A stretch of DNA of 64,000 nt from Chryseobacterium sp. POL2 (lineage in GTDB: Bacteria; Bacteroidota; Bacteroidia; Flavobacteriales; Weeksellaceae). The notes beneath the pieces are model-generated. The model worked only from the letters and a program-made list of their open reading frames with translations, did not search any database and was not told the origin of the DNA. Of this stretch, positions 26,090 to 33,099 are shown in pieces; position 1 is the stretch's first letter, and every line of letters starts with the position of its first letter. Location of the stretch: contig NZ_CP049298.1 in NCBI RefSeq assembly GCF_011058315.1, positions 682,001 through 746,000 of the forward strand. Reading direction: 5' to 3'. Made by a program: the position numbers and the translations under genes.

Positions 26090-27280
26090 ATGGAAAGATA
26101 TTCGGATCGCGTCAACCGACTTAGCTATTCGCAGACGTTTGTAATGAGTAATAAAGTTAGAGAGATGAAGGCGGAAGGCATTGATGTTATCAGCCTCACT
26201 TTGGGAGAACCCGACTTCAATGTTCCTACAATTGTGAAACAAGCAGCGATACAAGCCATCAACGACAATTACAGCCACTACTCGCCTGTCCCTGGTTTTT
26301 TAGATCTAAGACAAGCCATCGCTGATAAATTAAAGCGTGACAACAATCTTACCTATATGCCAACACAAATTTGTGTTTCCAACGGTGCCAAACAATCTAT
26401 CATGAATGTCCTTTCTGCACTCATCAATGATGGTGACGAGGTTATTCTTCCTGCACCATATTGGGTAAGTTATGACGAAATGGTAAAAATGATGGGCGGA
26501 ACGTCAGTTTTTATTGAAACGAGTTTAGAAACAGATTTCAAAATGACTGCCGAACAACTAGAAAAAGCGATTACACCAAAAACAAAAGCTATCCTTTATA
26601 GCTCGCCTTGTAACCCATCTGGAAGTTTTTATACTTATGAAGAACTTAAAGCAATTGCTACAGTTGTTGCAAAATATCCACAGATTACTATTATTTCTGA
26701 CGAAATCTACGAGTACATCAACTATATAGGAAAGCATATTTCTATCGCAGAATTTCCAGAAATATATGAACAAACCGCAGTTATCAATGGTATGAGCAAA
26801 GCCTTCGCCATGACAGGATGGCGAATCGGCTATTCGGCTTGTCCAGAATGGCTAGCAAAAGCTTGCGATAAAGTACAGGGACAAGTTACTAGTGGACCAA
26901 ATACCATTGCGCAGCGCGCTTCGATTGTCGCTCTTGGTTTGACAAAAGACGATTTGTCTTATATGATTGATGCTTTCGAAAAACGAAGAAACCTAGTCTA
27001 CGAACTCATGAAAGACATCAAAGGATTCAAATGTAATCTTCCCAAAAGTGCATTTTATTTCTTTCCAGACATCTCTTATTTCATAGGAAAAACCATCAAC
27101 GGTACTTTGATAAGAGATGCAGATGATTTTGCAATGTCCTTATTAGTAAACGCTCATGTTGGGTGTGTTGGCGGAACATCATTCGGGAATCCCAATTGTA
27201 TTAGATTCTCGTACGCCGCATCAGAAGAAGATCTGATTGAAGCCATGAGAAGAATAAAAGAATTCACGAAAGATATCTAA
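26090..27280 (+). CDS. PLP-dependent aminotransferase, aspartate aminotransferase type
   Basis: A 396-residue class I aminotransferase. The PLP lysine is K237 in SKAFAMTGWRIGYS. Other marks are the SLTLGEPDF motif near the N-terminus, SNGAKQSI, SSPCNPSG and SDEIYEYI. This resembles the Iβ/Iγ aspartate aminotransferases of Bacteroidota, which transfer the amino group of aspartate to 2-oxoglutarate; a broader substrate range is possible. It has its own promoter, and a terminator follows at 27333, so it is monocistronic. Confidence 0.92.
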   Translation: MERYSDRVNRLSYSQTFVMSNKVREMKAEGIDVISLTLGEPDFNVPTIVKQAAIQAINDNYSHYSPVPGFLDLRQAIADKLKRDNNLTYMPTQICVSNGAKQSIMNVLSALINDGDEVILPAPYWVSYDEMVKMMGGTSVFIETSLETDFKMTAEQLEKAITPKTKAILYSSPCNPSGSFYTYEELKAIATVVAKYPQITIISDEIYEYINYIGKHISIAEFPEIYEQTAVINGMSKAFAMTGWRIGYSACPEWLAKACDKVQGQVTSGPNTIAQRASIVALGLTKDDLSYMIDAFEKRRNLVYELMKDIKGFKCNLPKSAFYFFPDISYFIGKTINGTLIRDADDFAMSLLVNAHVGCVGGTSFGNPNCIRFSYAASEEDLIEAMRRIKEFTKDI

Positions 27281-27332
27281 TAAATTCTAAATTGTTTTAT
27301 TAAACTAAAATGTTTACTAACAAATATCATAT

Positions 27333-27368
27333 AAAACCAGGCTTCAGGAGTTTGGTTTTCTTTGTTTT
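27333..27368 (+). terminator. probable terminator after the aminotransferase gene
   Basis: AAAACCA (27333-27339) pairs with TGGTTTT (27353-27359), with extra pairing inside the loop, followed by CTTTGTTTT. It lies 52 bases after the stop codon. Confidence 0.6.
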
Positions 27369-27397
27369 AAGTCTTATATTTATATAGAAAATAAAAT

Positions 27398-27497
27398 GAG
27401 TGCGCTCCGGATGGAACGGCCTGTTGGAGCTCTTTTTGTAAGCAAAGGAAAAAGCGACGGAACAAAAAAGCGACTAGTGACAGCCGGAAAAAGCGCC
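27398..27497 (+). ncRNA. structured RNA-like intergenic element, resembles Flavo-1 motif
   Basis: This roughly 100-base island is markedly richer in G and C than its AT-rich surroundings. GCGCT-CCGG (27402-27410) can pair with CCGG-AAAA-AGCGC (27484-27496), closing the element, and CTTTTTGT (27432-27439) with ACAAAAAAG (27462-27470). The layout, with a GGA.CGGCC block, CTCTTTTTGT and AAAAAAGCGACTAGTGACAG, resembles from memory the Flavo-1 class of conserved RNA reported in Bacteroidota. The class assignment is inference; the pairing is seen in the sequence. A 44-codon ORF from the ATG at 27395 also crosses it. Confidence 0.45.
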
Positions 27498-27550
27498 AAA
27501 ATATTTAAAATTAAAAGAAATTCGTAGTGATAGATTTTATAAATTGATTA

Positions 27551-27584
27551 TTGTTTTTCAATACATAAAATCTTACTATCTTTA
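27551..27584 (+). promoter_or_regulatory. candidate promoter of the peroxiredoxin operon
   Basis: TTG at 27551-27553 and TATCTTTA at 27577-27584 (one mismatch to TAnnTTTG) lie 23 bases apart and about 47 bases before the peroxiredoxin ATG. Confidence 0.5.
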
Positions 27585-27631
27585 CAACATCAAATTGTTA
27601 ATAACAAGTTTAACTAAAAAATATAAAAATT

Positions 27632-28264
27632 ATGTCATTAGTAGGAAGACAATTTCCAAATGTAGCAATTGACGCGATGAGCGAAATGGGTGATAACTTA
27701 AGAATTAACATCCTAGAAGAAGCGGTTAACAACCAACAAAAAGTTTTGTTGTTCTGGTATCCAAAAGATTTCACTTTTGTATGTCCTACAGAATTGCACG
27801 CTTTCCAAGAAGCTTTGGAGGAATTCAAAAAAAGAAACACTATCGTAATCGGTGCGTCTTGCGATACCAACGAAGTACACTTTGCATGGTTGAACACGCC
27901 AAAAGATAATGGTGGTATCGAAGGGGTAACTTACCCTATCCTAGCGGACACACACAGACATCTTGCTAACCTTTTAGGAATTGTTGATCAAGATATCGAT
28001 TTTGATGATGAAGGAAACGAAATCTTCACAGGGTCTAACGTAACTTACAGAGCAACTTATCTAATCGACGAGACTGGAAAAATCTTCCACGAAGCGGTTA
28101 ACGATATGCCACTTGGTAGAAATGTTGCAGAATTCTTGAGACTTATCGATGCCTATACGCACGTACAAAAGCATGGTGAAGTTTGTCCAGCTAACTGGGA
28201 AGAAGGTAAAGACGCTATGAAAGCAGACAGAAACTCTACAGCAGAATACTTAGCAAAACACTAA
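27632..28264 (+). CDS. 2-Cys peroxiredoxin (AhpC/TSA family)
   Basis: A 210-residue peroxiredoxin. The peroxidatic cysteine is C51 in FTFVCPTE and the resolving cysteine is C185 in HGEVCPANW, so it is a typical 2-Cys enzyme of the AhpC/Prx1 group. It reduces hydrogen peroxide and organic peroxides in the cytoplasm using a thioredoxin-like donor. The thioredoxin-fold gene 100 bases downstream is an obvious candidate partner, and a 17-bp inverted repeat lies between the two. The start is fixed by the A-rich leader and the short MSLVGRQFP N-terminus typical of the family. Confidence 0.95.
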   Translation: MSLVGRQFPNVAIDAMSEMGDNLRINILEEAVNNQQKVLLFWYPKDFTFVCPTELHAFQEALEEFKKRNTIVIGASCDTNEVHFAWLNTPKDNGGIEGVTYPILADTHRHLANLLGIVDQDIDFDDEGNEIFTGSNVTYRATYLIDETGKIFHEAVNDMPLGRNVAEFLRLIDAYTHVQKHGEVCPANWEEGKDAMKADRNSTAEYLAKH

Positions 28265-28281
28265 TTATTGTGAAATAATCT

Positions 28282-28341
28282 AATGTGATAATTTGTAATG
28301 CTGATGGAGACTGAAGATGATTATTTACAAATTATCACATT
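28282..28341 (+). terminator. long perfect hairpin between peroxiredoxin and thioredoxin genes
   Basis: A 17-base arm (AATGTGATAATTTGTAA, 28282-28298) pairs perfectly with 28325-28341 around a 26-base loop, then four T. It may terminate part of the transcripts so that the peroxiredoxin is made in excess. It could also be a relic of a small repeat element. Confidence 0.55.
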
Positions 28342-28364
28342 TTTAATACCCAAAAATCAACAAA

Positions 28365-28676
28365 ATGTTTTTAGAATTAACAGAAGATAACCTACAACAA
28401 ATCCTTGCTGACAACCCAAAAGTTATGGTGCAATATGGTGCATCATGGTGCGGCAATTGTAGAATTATGAAGCCAAAATTCAAAAAATTAGCTTCAGAAA
28501 ACGAAGATATTCCGTTCTATTATGTAGATGCAGAAAAACTTCCAGAAAGTAGAAAAATGGCGAACGTGGACAACCTTCCAACTTTTGCAGCTTTTGAAAA
28601 TGGTGCTTTGAAAAATCAAGTGCAAACCAATCAAGCAGAAAGTTTGAACAATTTGTTCAACGAATTGAAAGCCTAA
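28365..28676 (+). CDS. thioredoxin family protein
   Basis: A 103-residue thioredoxin-fold protein. The active site is WCGNC (C29, C32) where classical thioredoxin has WCGPC; the cis-proline region is NLPTFAAFENG. It probably transfers electrons to the upstream peroxiredoxin. The order peroxiredoxin, thioredoxin, small DUF6952 protein recurs in Flavobacteriia as I remember it. The Asn in the motif may shift its redox potential. Confidence 0.92.
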   Translation: MFLELTEDNLQQILADNPKVMVQYGASWCGNCRIMKPKFKKLASENEDIPFYYVDAEKLPESRKMANVDNLPTFAAFENGALKNQVQTNQAESLNNLFNELKA

Positions 28677-28705
28677 GTTTTTTTCAATTTTAAATTATAC
28701 GAGAT

Positions 28706-28954
28706 ATGAAATTACCAATTATAAGACAATTTTATCAAAACCAAACACCAGAGCAACTTAACACCGCTTTGGAGGTTTTAGAAAATTACTGTGAATTTCG
28801 TAGCGTGAAAGAAGAAGAATTGGATGTTGTTGGCGAAATGATTACCAATATCTGTGGCGCGCTAGAAGTACACAACGAAGTTAAAAACGGTTTGTCAGAA
28901 AAAGATGCCCTGAATGCTTTTGCACAAAAAGTAATGGGTTCTATTGATAAATAG
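28706..28954 (+). CDS. small conserved protein, DUF6952-like
   Basis: An 82-residue soluble helical protein: TALEVLENYCEF, SVKEEELDVVGEMITNI, GALEVHNEVKNG and NAFAQKVMGSIDK. From memory this matches the Bacteroidota family DUF6952, which sits next to peroxiredoxin and thioredoxin genes. No function is known to me. It starts 29 bases after the thioredoxin gene and is followed by a terminator, so it is the last gene of the redox operon. Confidence 0.8.
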   Translation: MKLPIIRQFYQNQTPEQLNTALEVLENYCEFRSVKEEELDVVGEMITNICGALEVHNEVKNGLSEKDALNAFAQKVMGSIDK

Positions 28955-28973
28955 TTGTTTATTTTTTTAGTTG

Positions 28974-29002
28974 AAAAGACCGTTTTTTAGCGGTCTTTTT
29001 TA
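28974..29002 (+). terminator. intrinsic terminator of the redox operon
   Basis: AAAAGACCG (28974-28982) pairs with CGGTCTTTT (28991-28999), followed by more T. It lies only 12 bases before the next ATG. Confidence 0.85.
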
Positions 29003-29014
29003 TATTTTGCATAC

Positions 29015-29623
29015 ATGAAACTTAAAAATATTATATTTGATTTTGGAGGCGTTTTAATGGATTGGGACCCTAGATATTATTTTAAAAACCATTTTGAAAC
29101 CCAAAGCGAGATGGATTTTTTTCTTAATAATATCGCAACCAATACCTGGAACATGGAGCAAGATCGCGGAAGAAGTCTGGAGCGTGGCACAGAAAAACTT
29201 GTCAGAGAGCATCCTCTTTTCGAAAAAGATATCCGCGCCTATTACGATAACTGGACAACAATGTTGCGTGGTGACATTCCTCAAAATGTTGCAGTTCTTA
29301 GACAATTAGACGGCAAATATCCATTGTATGGTTTGACCAATTGGTCTTCGGAAACTTTTCCTTATGCTTTAGAAAACTATGATTTTTTCAAAATTTTTGA
29401 TGGCAAAATTGTAGTTTCGGGGGACGAAAAACTCATCAAACCCGATCCTAAAATTTATCAAGTTTTATTAAAACGTTACAATCTGAAAGCTGAAGAATCT
29501 GTTTTTATTGACGATAATATCCAAAATATTGAAACAGCAAAAGATTTGGGATTCGCAACAATTCATGTGAAACAAGAGACGGATCTCGGGCAAGAACTTC
29601 GTAACTTAGGCTTCGAGTTTTAA
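29015..29623 (+). CDS. HAD family phosphatase
   Basis: A 202-residue HAD-superfamily subfamily IA hydrolase. Motif I is IIFDFGGVLMDWDP with nucleophile D9; motif II is GLTNWS; motif III is the K of LIKPDPKIY; motif IV is FIDDN. The FDFGGV form and the WD.P extension resemble the YihX-type sugar-phosphate phosphatases. The substrate is unknown. The ATG follows the terminator of the redox operon closely, so its promoter probably overlaps that hairpin. Confidence 0.9.
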   Translation: MKLKNIIFDFGGVLMDWDPRYYFKNHFETQSEMDFFLNNIATNTWNMEQDRGRSLERGTEKLVREHPLFEKDIRAYYDNWTTMLRGDIPQNVAVLRQLDGKYPLYGLTNWSSETFPYALENYDFFKIFDGKIVVSGDEKLIKPDPKIYQVLLKRYNLKAEESVFIDDNIQNIETAKDLGFATIHVKQETDLGQELRNLGFEF

Positions 29624-29683
29624 ATATAAAATCTTTACGATTTTACAACTTACATTAAAGCAATTTAACAACCTATAAAAAAT

Positions 29684-30412
29684 ATGAATCAAAATAAAAT
29701 GAAAGTAGAAATCTGGAGCGACATCATGTGTCCTTTCTGCTATATTGGAAAACGCCACTTCGAAGCGGCTCTAGAACATTTCGATCACAAAAAGGATGTG
29801 GAAATCGAATGGAAATCTTTCCAACTGGATCCCACAATTCCCGAAGAAGTGAAAATCCGAACAACAATGACCGACTATATGGCCAACCGAAAAGGCATGA
29901 ACGTTGACGATGTCCAAGCCATGTTCGAGAATGTCGTTTCTATGGCAAAAGATGCGGGATTGGATTTCGATTTTGATATTCAGTTATTGGCGAATTCTAT
30001 TAAAGCGCACAGAATTATTCAGTTTGCTAAAGAAAAAAACTTAGGAGATCAGGCCGAGGAAGTTTTCTTCAAAGCATATTTTACCGAAGGAAAAGATTTG
30101 GCGGACGATGCAACTTTGTTAGAATTAAGCTCTAATATTGGGCTTTCACAAGACGACGTCAACAATGCCTTATCGCAAGATGAATTTTTGAAATACGCCA
30201 AAGACGACATTGCCGAAGCACAAGATTTAGGCATTGACTCGGTTCCGTTTTTTGTATTCAATAGAAAATTTGCTGTTAAAGGCGCACAGCCAGCACATCA
30301 TTTCTTAGATGCTTTGAAACAATCTTATGCGGATTATAGTAAAGAATCTGGTTTTAAAACATTGGATTCTAATGATACTGCAAGTTGCGATGTTGACGGA
30401 AAATGTGATTGA
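29684..30412 (+). CDS. DsbA family oxidoreductase, FrnE-like
   Basis: A 242-residue thioredoxin-fold protein without signal peptide, so it is cytoplasmic. The active site is CPFC (C16, C19) in SDIMCPFCYIGK, followed by the large helical insertion typical of FrnE and 2-hydroxychromene-2-carboxylate isomerase relatives, and the SVPFFVFN cis-proline strand. The C-terminus carries two further cysteines (TASCDVDGKCD). FrnE-like proteins act as disulfide oxidoreductases or isomerases in stress responses. An alternative start at 29699 (MKVEIW) is also possible. Confidence 0.9.
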   Translation: MNQNKMKVEIWSDIMCPFCYIGKRHFEAALEHFDHKKDVEIEWKSFQLDPTIPEEVKIRTTMTDYMANRKGMNVDDVQAMFENVVSMAKDAGLDFDFDIQLLANSIKAHRIIQFAKEKNLGDQAEEVFFKAYFTEGKDLADDATLLELSSNIGLSQDDVNNALSQDEFLKYAKDDIAEAQDLGIDSVPFFVFNRKFAVKGAQPAHHFLDALKQSYADYSKESGFKTLDSNDTASCDVDGKCD

Positions 30413-30439
30413 TATTAAATTTTAAAATCCATTAAACAT

Positions 30440-30468
30440 AAAAACCGGGTCCATAAAGCTCGGTTTTT
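30440..30468. terminator. bidirectional terminator
   Basis: AAAAACCG (30440-30447) pairs with CGGTTTTT (30461-30468). It lies between the convergent genes ending at 30412 (+) and 30480 (-). Confidence 0.8.
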
Positions 30469-30479
30469 GCATTTATATT

Positions 30480-30977
30480 TTAAACCAACTTTTCAAAGGC
30501 TTTTCTGGCGCTGCCTCGGAAATATACTTCTCCGCAATATTGATAATTCAGTTTGTCTAAAATTCTCATCATTGCAAGATTATCAAAATTGGTATCCACT
30601 TTTACACTATGGACATTTTTGGACGTTGCAAAATTTTCAACTTCATTGAAAAACCGAGTTGCAATGCCCATTCCTTTCGAGCGCTCTGCTGCAGCTACAC
30701 GATGCACCACAACATAATCGCCATCGGAAAGCCATTTCCCAACGATGTCGTTATAGGCAGGTTCTTCATCAAAAATCACAGCGCCGTAAGCTAAAACACC
30801 GCGTTCGTCAGCTAAAACATAAGCACAATCATTTTCTAAATCTTGAAGTATTGAATTCCGGTTAGGATAACCATCTTGCCATTGATTGCTGCCATCATTT
30901 TTTCGACTCTTAATTGCAAATTGCAGAATACTCCATATCTCATCCACTTCTTCAAAATGGGCTTTCCTAAAAATCAT
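30480..30977 (-). CDS. GNAT family N-acetyltransferase
   Basis: A 165-residue single-domain GNAT protein. The acetyl-CoA-binding region is VHRVAAAERSKGMGIATRFF (about residues 92-111) with the R..GMG turn. Later come NVHSVKVDTNFDN and a YQYCGEVYFRGSARKAFEK ending typical of small-molecule acetyltransferases. The substrate is unknown. It is the last gene of the minus-strand signalling island, 11 bases after the receiver gene, so it may act as that pathway's output or simply share its transcript. Confidence 0.9.
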   Translation of the reverse strand: MIFRKAHFEEVDEIWSILQFAIKSRKNDGSNQWQDGYPNRNSILQDLENDCAYVLADERGVLAYGAVIFDEEPAYNDIVGKWLSDGDYVVVHRVAAAERSKGMGIATRFFNEVENFATSKNVHSVKVDTNFDNLAMMRILDKLNYQYCGEVYFRGSARKAFEKLV

Positions 30978-30988
30978 TTTCTAAAAAT

Positions 30989-31351
30989 TTATTGTAAAAA
31001 ATTTTCTACTTTTTTTTCCAAATCTTCCAAATCAAATGGTTTTTCAATAAAATCATCTGCCTGAGCTTCTTTGGCAAGCGCAACAATATCGTTATTTGCT
31101 GTGGTATAAATCACTGGAATATTTTTGAATTCGTCATGCGATTTCAAAAGTTTTGTAGCTTCTACGCCACCAATATTTGGAATCCAATTATCCATCAAAA
31201 TAACATTCGGTTGGAAATCTGCAACTTTTTCTATAATATCATGAGACGTTTCAGAAATTTCCACTTCATAACCTGCATCTTCAAAAATAATTCCCACAAC
31301 TTCCAGAATTACTGCGTCGTCATCAAAAATTAAAACTCTTTTCTTACTCAT
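30989..31351 (-). CDS. single-domain response regulator
   Basis: A 120-residue receiver domain with nothing attached. The acidic pocket is FDDD (residues 9-12), the phosphoacceptor is the D of VILMDNWIP, the switch Thr is in IYTTAN, and the lysine is in IEKPFD. Like CheY, it would relay phosphate to or bind a partner protein. Candidate kinases are the two histidine kinases upstream in the same gene row. Confidence 0.92.
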   Translation of the reverse strand: MSKKRVLIFDDDAVILEVVGIIFEDAGYEVEISETSHDIIEKVADFQPNVILMDNWIPNIGGVEATKLLKSHDEFKNIPVIYTTANNDIVALAKEAQADDFIEKPFDLEDLEKKVENFLQ

Positions 31352-31407
31352 TTTTATCTTTTTTTAATTCCTTTAATTTAAAATTTCTTGTTTTTTGGAA
31401 TAGTATT

Positions 31408-31986
31408 TTAATGAATATATTTCAAACGATTAATTTTCTGAGCCAAATCTTCGGCCTCAAAAATACAATCAAATTCTACATTTCGTATCGCCTGTTTTGG
31501 CATATAATCGACTTCTGCAGTGTCAGGATTTTGTATCCAGACTTTTCCTTTATTTTTTTTAATATATTCTAATCCTTCGGTACCATCGGCATTGGCGCCA
31601 GATAATAAAATTGCCACCACATTTTTCCCGAAGGTTTCTGCCGCGGATTTGAAACTTACATCAATCGAAGGTCTTGAGTAATTTACTTTTTCCGAAGCAT
31701 CTAAAGATACTTTATTTTTCGATTCAAAAAGCAAGTGATAATCCGCTGGTGCAATGTAAATACATTTTTTATCGAGTTCTGTTTTGTCCTCAACTTCTTT
31801 CACTTTTAATGCTGAAATTTGTGTCATCAAAATAGGCAAAAGACTTGTAGATTGCGCTTTTCTGTGAACGACTAATACCATTGGAAAACCCAAATCAATA
31901 TCCAGTTTTTTAATCATTTCCAAGATGACTTGCAAACTTCCTGCGGAACCTCCAATAATTACCAATTCTGTATTTGCTTCGTTCAT
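31408..31986 (-). CDS. CheB-type methylesterase domain protein
   Basis: A 192-residue stand-alone CheB catalytic domain without the usual N-terminal receiver. The catalytic triad is visible as S14 (IIGGSAGSLQ), H41 (VVHRK) and D134 (LSGANADGTEG). Classical CheB demethylates chemoreceptors, but no chemoreceptor, CheA or CheW lies here. It follows cheR by 7 bases. In Bacteroidota such CheR/CheB pairs with hybrid kinases act in non-chemotactic signalling. Confidence 0.92.
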   Translation of the reverse strand: MNEANTELVIIGGSAGSLQVILEMIKKLDIDLGFPMVLVVHRKAQSTSLLPILMTQISALKVKEVEDKTELDKKCIYIAPADYHLLFESKNKVSLDASEKVNYSRPSIDVSFKSAAETFGKNVVAILLSGANADGTEGLEYIKKNKGKVWIQNPDTAEVDYMPKQAIRNVEFDCIFEAEDLAQKINRLKYIH

Positions 31987-31993
31987 AAATTAT

Positions 31994-32824
31994 TTAATGA
32001 TGTTCTAGTTTTTTCCAAATCTTCTGATTATCAATTTGATGAAAATTATTATTAAGTTTTGAAAATCTCAAGGTTTCTTTAGAACCCAAAGCCAAATATC
32101 CTAAATTTTCCAGACTCTCGTCAAACAATTGAAAAACCCTTTCCTGTAATATTTTTTCAAAATAAATGAGAACATTTCTACAAATTATCAATTGAAAACT
32201 GTTAAATGAACTGTCTGAAACTAAATTATGAGTGGATAAAATGAGTTTTTCTTGTAGGCTTTTATCAAATTTCACACTGTCATAATTGGCAGTATAATAA
32301 TCTGAAAAATCTTTTTCTCCACCAGATTGAATATAATTTTCGGTGTATAATTTCATTTGTTGAAGCGGAAAAATACCTGCCCTAGCCTTTTCCAAGACCG
32401 ATGGATTAATGTCTGTTCCGTATATCAAAGATTTATGATACAAATTAGCCTCTTTCAATAAAATAGCGATAGAATAAGCTTCTTCACCTGTGGAACACCC
32501 CGCGACCCAAATCCGAATCAATGGATAGGTATCCAATTGTGGTAAAATATGCTCCCGCAAAGTTTTGAAAAATGATGAATCACGAAACATCTCGGTGACA
32601 TTGACTGTAATTTCCTCTACGAAACGTTTGAAATACTCTGGATCGTTAACAATTGTATAGCGCAATTCTGCATAACTTGTGAATTTATCGATTAAACAAA
32701 TGCGGTTAATACGGCGTTTGAAGGAAGCTCTGCTGTATTGTGAAAAGTCGTAACCATACAACTCATGAATATCTTTTATAAGAAATTCTACATCCTCGTC
32801 CTTTACAATACTTGGTTCCAACAT
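31994..32824 (-). CDS. CheR-type protein-glutamate methyltransferase
   Basis: A 276-residue SAM-dependent methyltransferase. The N-terminal domain has GYDFSQYSRASFKRRINR; the SAM motifs are WVAGCSTGEEAYSIA, GTDINPSVLEKARAG and ICRNVLIYF. I chose ATG at 32824 because it fits the family N-terminus; the frame is open to 32908 but that part overlaps the receiver gene. The ATG overlaps the preceding stop by one base (TAATG), so the two are translationally coupled. The protein substrate is unknown because no chemoreceptor is nearby. Confidence 0.92.
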   Translation of the reverse strand: MLEPSIVKDEDVEFLIKDIHELYGYDFSQYSRASFKRRINRICLIDKFTSYAELRYTIVNDPEYFKRFVEEITVNVTEMFRDSSFFKTLREHILPQLDTYPLIRIWVAGCSTGEEAYSIAILLKEANLYHKSLIYGTDINPSVLEKARAGIFPLQQMKLYTENYIQSGGEKDFSDYYTANYDSVKFDKSLQEKLILSTHNLVSDSSFNSFQLIICRNVLIYFEKILQERVFQLFDESLENLGYLALGSKETLRFSKLNNNFHQIDNQKIWKKLEHH

Positions 32825-33099
32825 TATAATAATTTTTCCATTGCTTTTATCAAAACATCCACATCTATCGGCTTTGACACATAGTCCTGAGCACCTGCTT
32901 CCAAACATTTCTGTCGATCTTCGGGCATGGCTTGCGCGGTAACTGCGATTATCGGAAGGTGTTTTATTTCTTCAATATTTCTTATCAATTTGGTTGCTTG
33001 GTAACCGTCCATTTCTGGCATCATCATATCCATAAGCACAAGATTAAAATCGTTTTGAGATTTTAAAATTTCAATATTAACTTTCGTACATCCAAACAC
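32824..33099 (-). CDS. N-terminally truncated response regulator receiver
   Basis: A 91-residue frame matching only the second half of a receiver domain: LVLMDMMMPEMDGY with the phosphoacceptor at D24, then IIAVTAQAM and the YVSKPIDVD lysine motif. About 30 residues are missing in front, including the first strand and the acidic DD pocket needed to bind magnesium. The best start is a GTG inside the last codons of the upstream kinase gene (23-base overlap). A deletion fusing the kinase end to the middle of a receiver gene explains it. It is probably inactive as a phosphorelay receiver. Confidence 0.7.
   Translation of the reverse strand: MFGCTKVNIEILKSQNDFNLVLMDMMMPEMDGYQATKLIRNIEEIKHLPIIAVTAQAMPEDRQKCLEAGAQDYVSKPIDVDVLIKAMEKLL

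Noticed and set aside
27395..27529. 44-codon protein (MSALRMERPVGALF...) in the GC-rich element
   Set aside because: The compensating pairings and the sharp GC-rich boundary fit a structured RNA better, and no ribosome leader is evident. Kept only as an alternative in the findings.
31994..32908. Longer CheR frame starting at 32908
   Set aside because: The extra 28 residues are a cysteine-rich shadow of the overlapping receiver gene; the family N-terminus begins at 32824.
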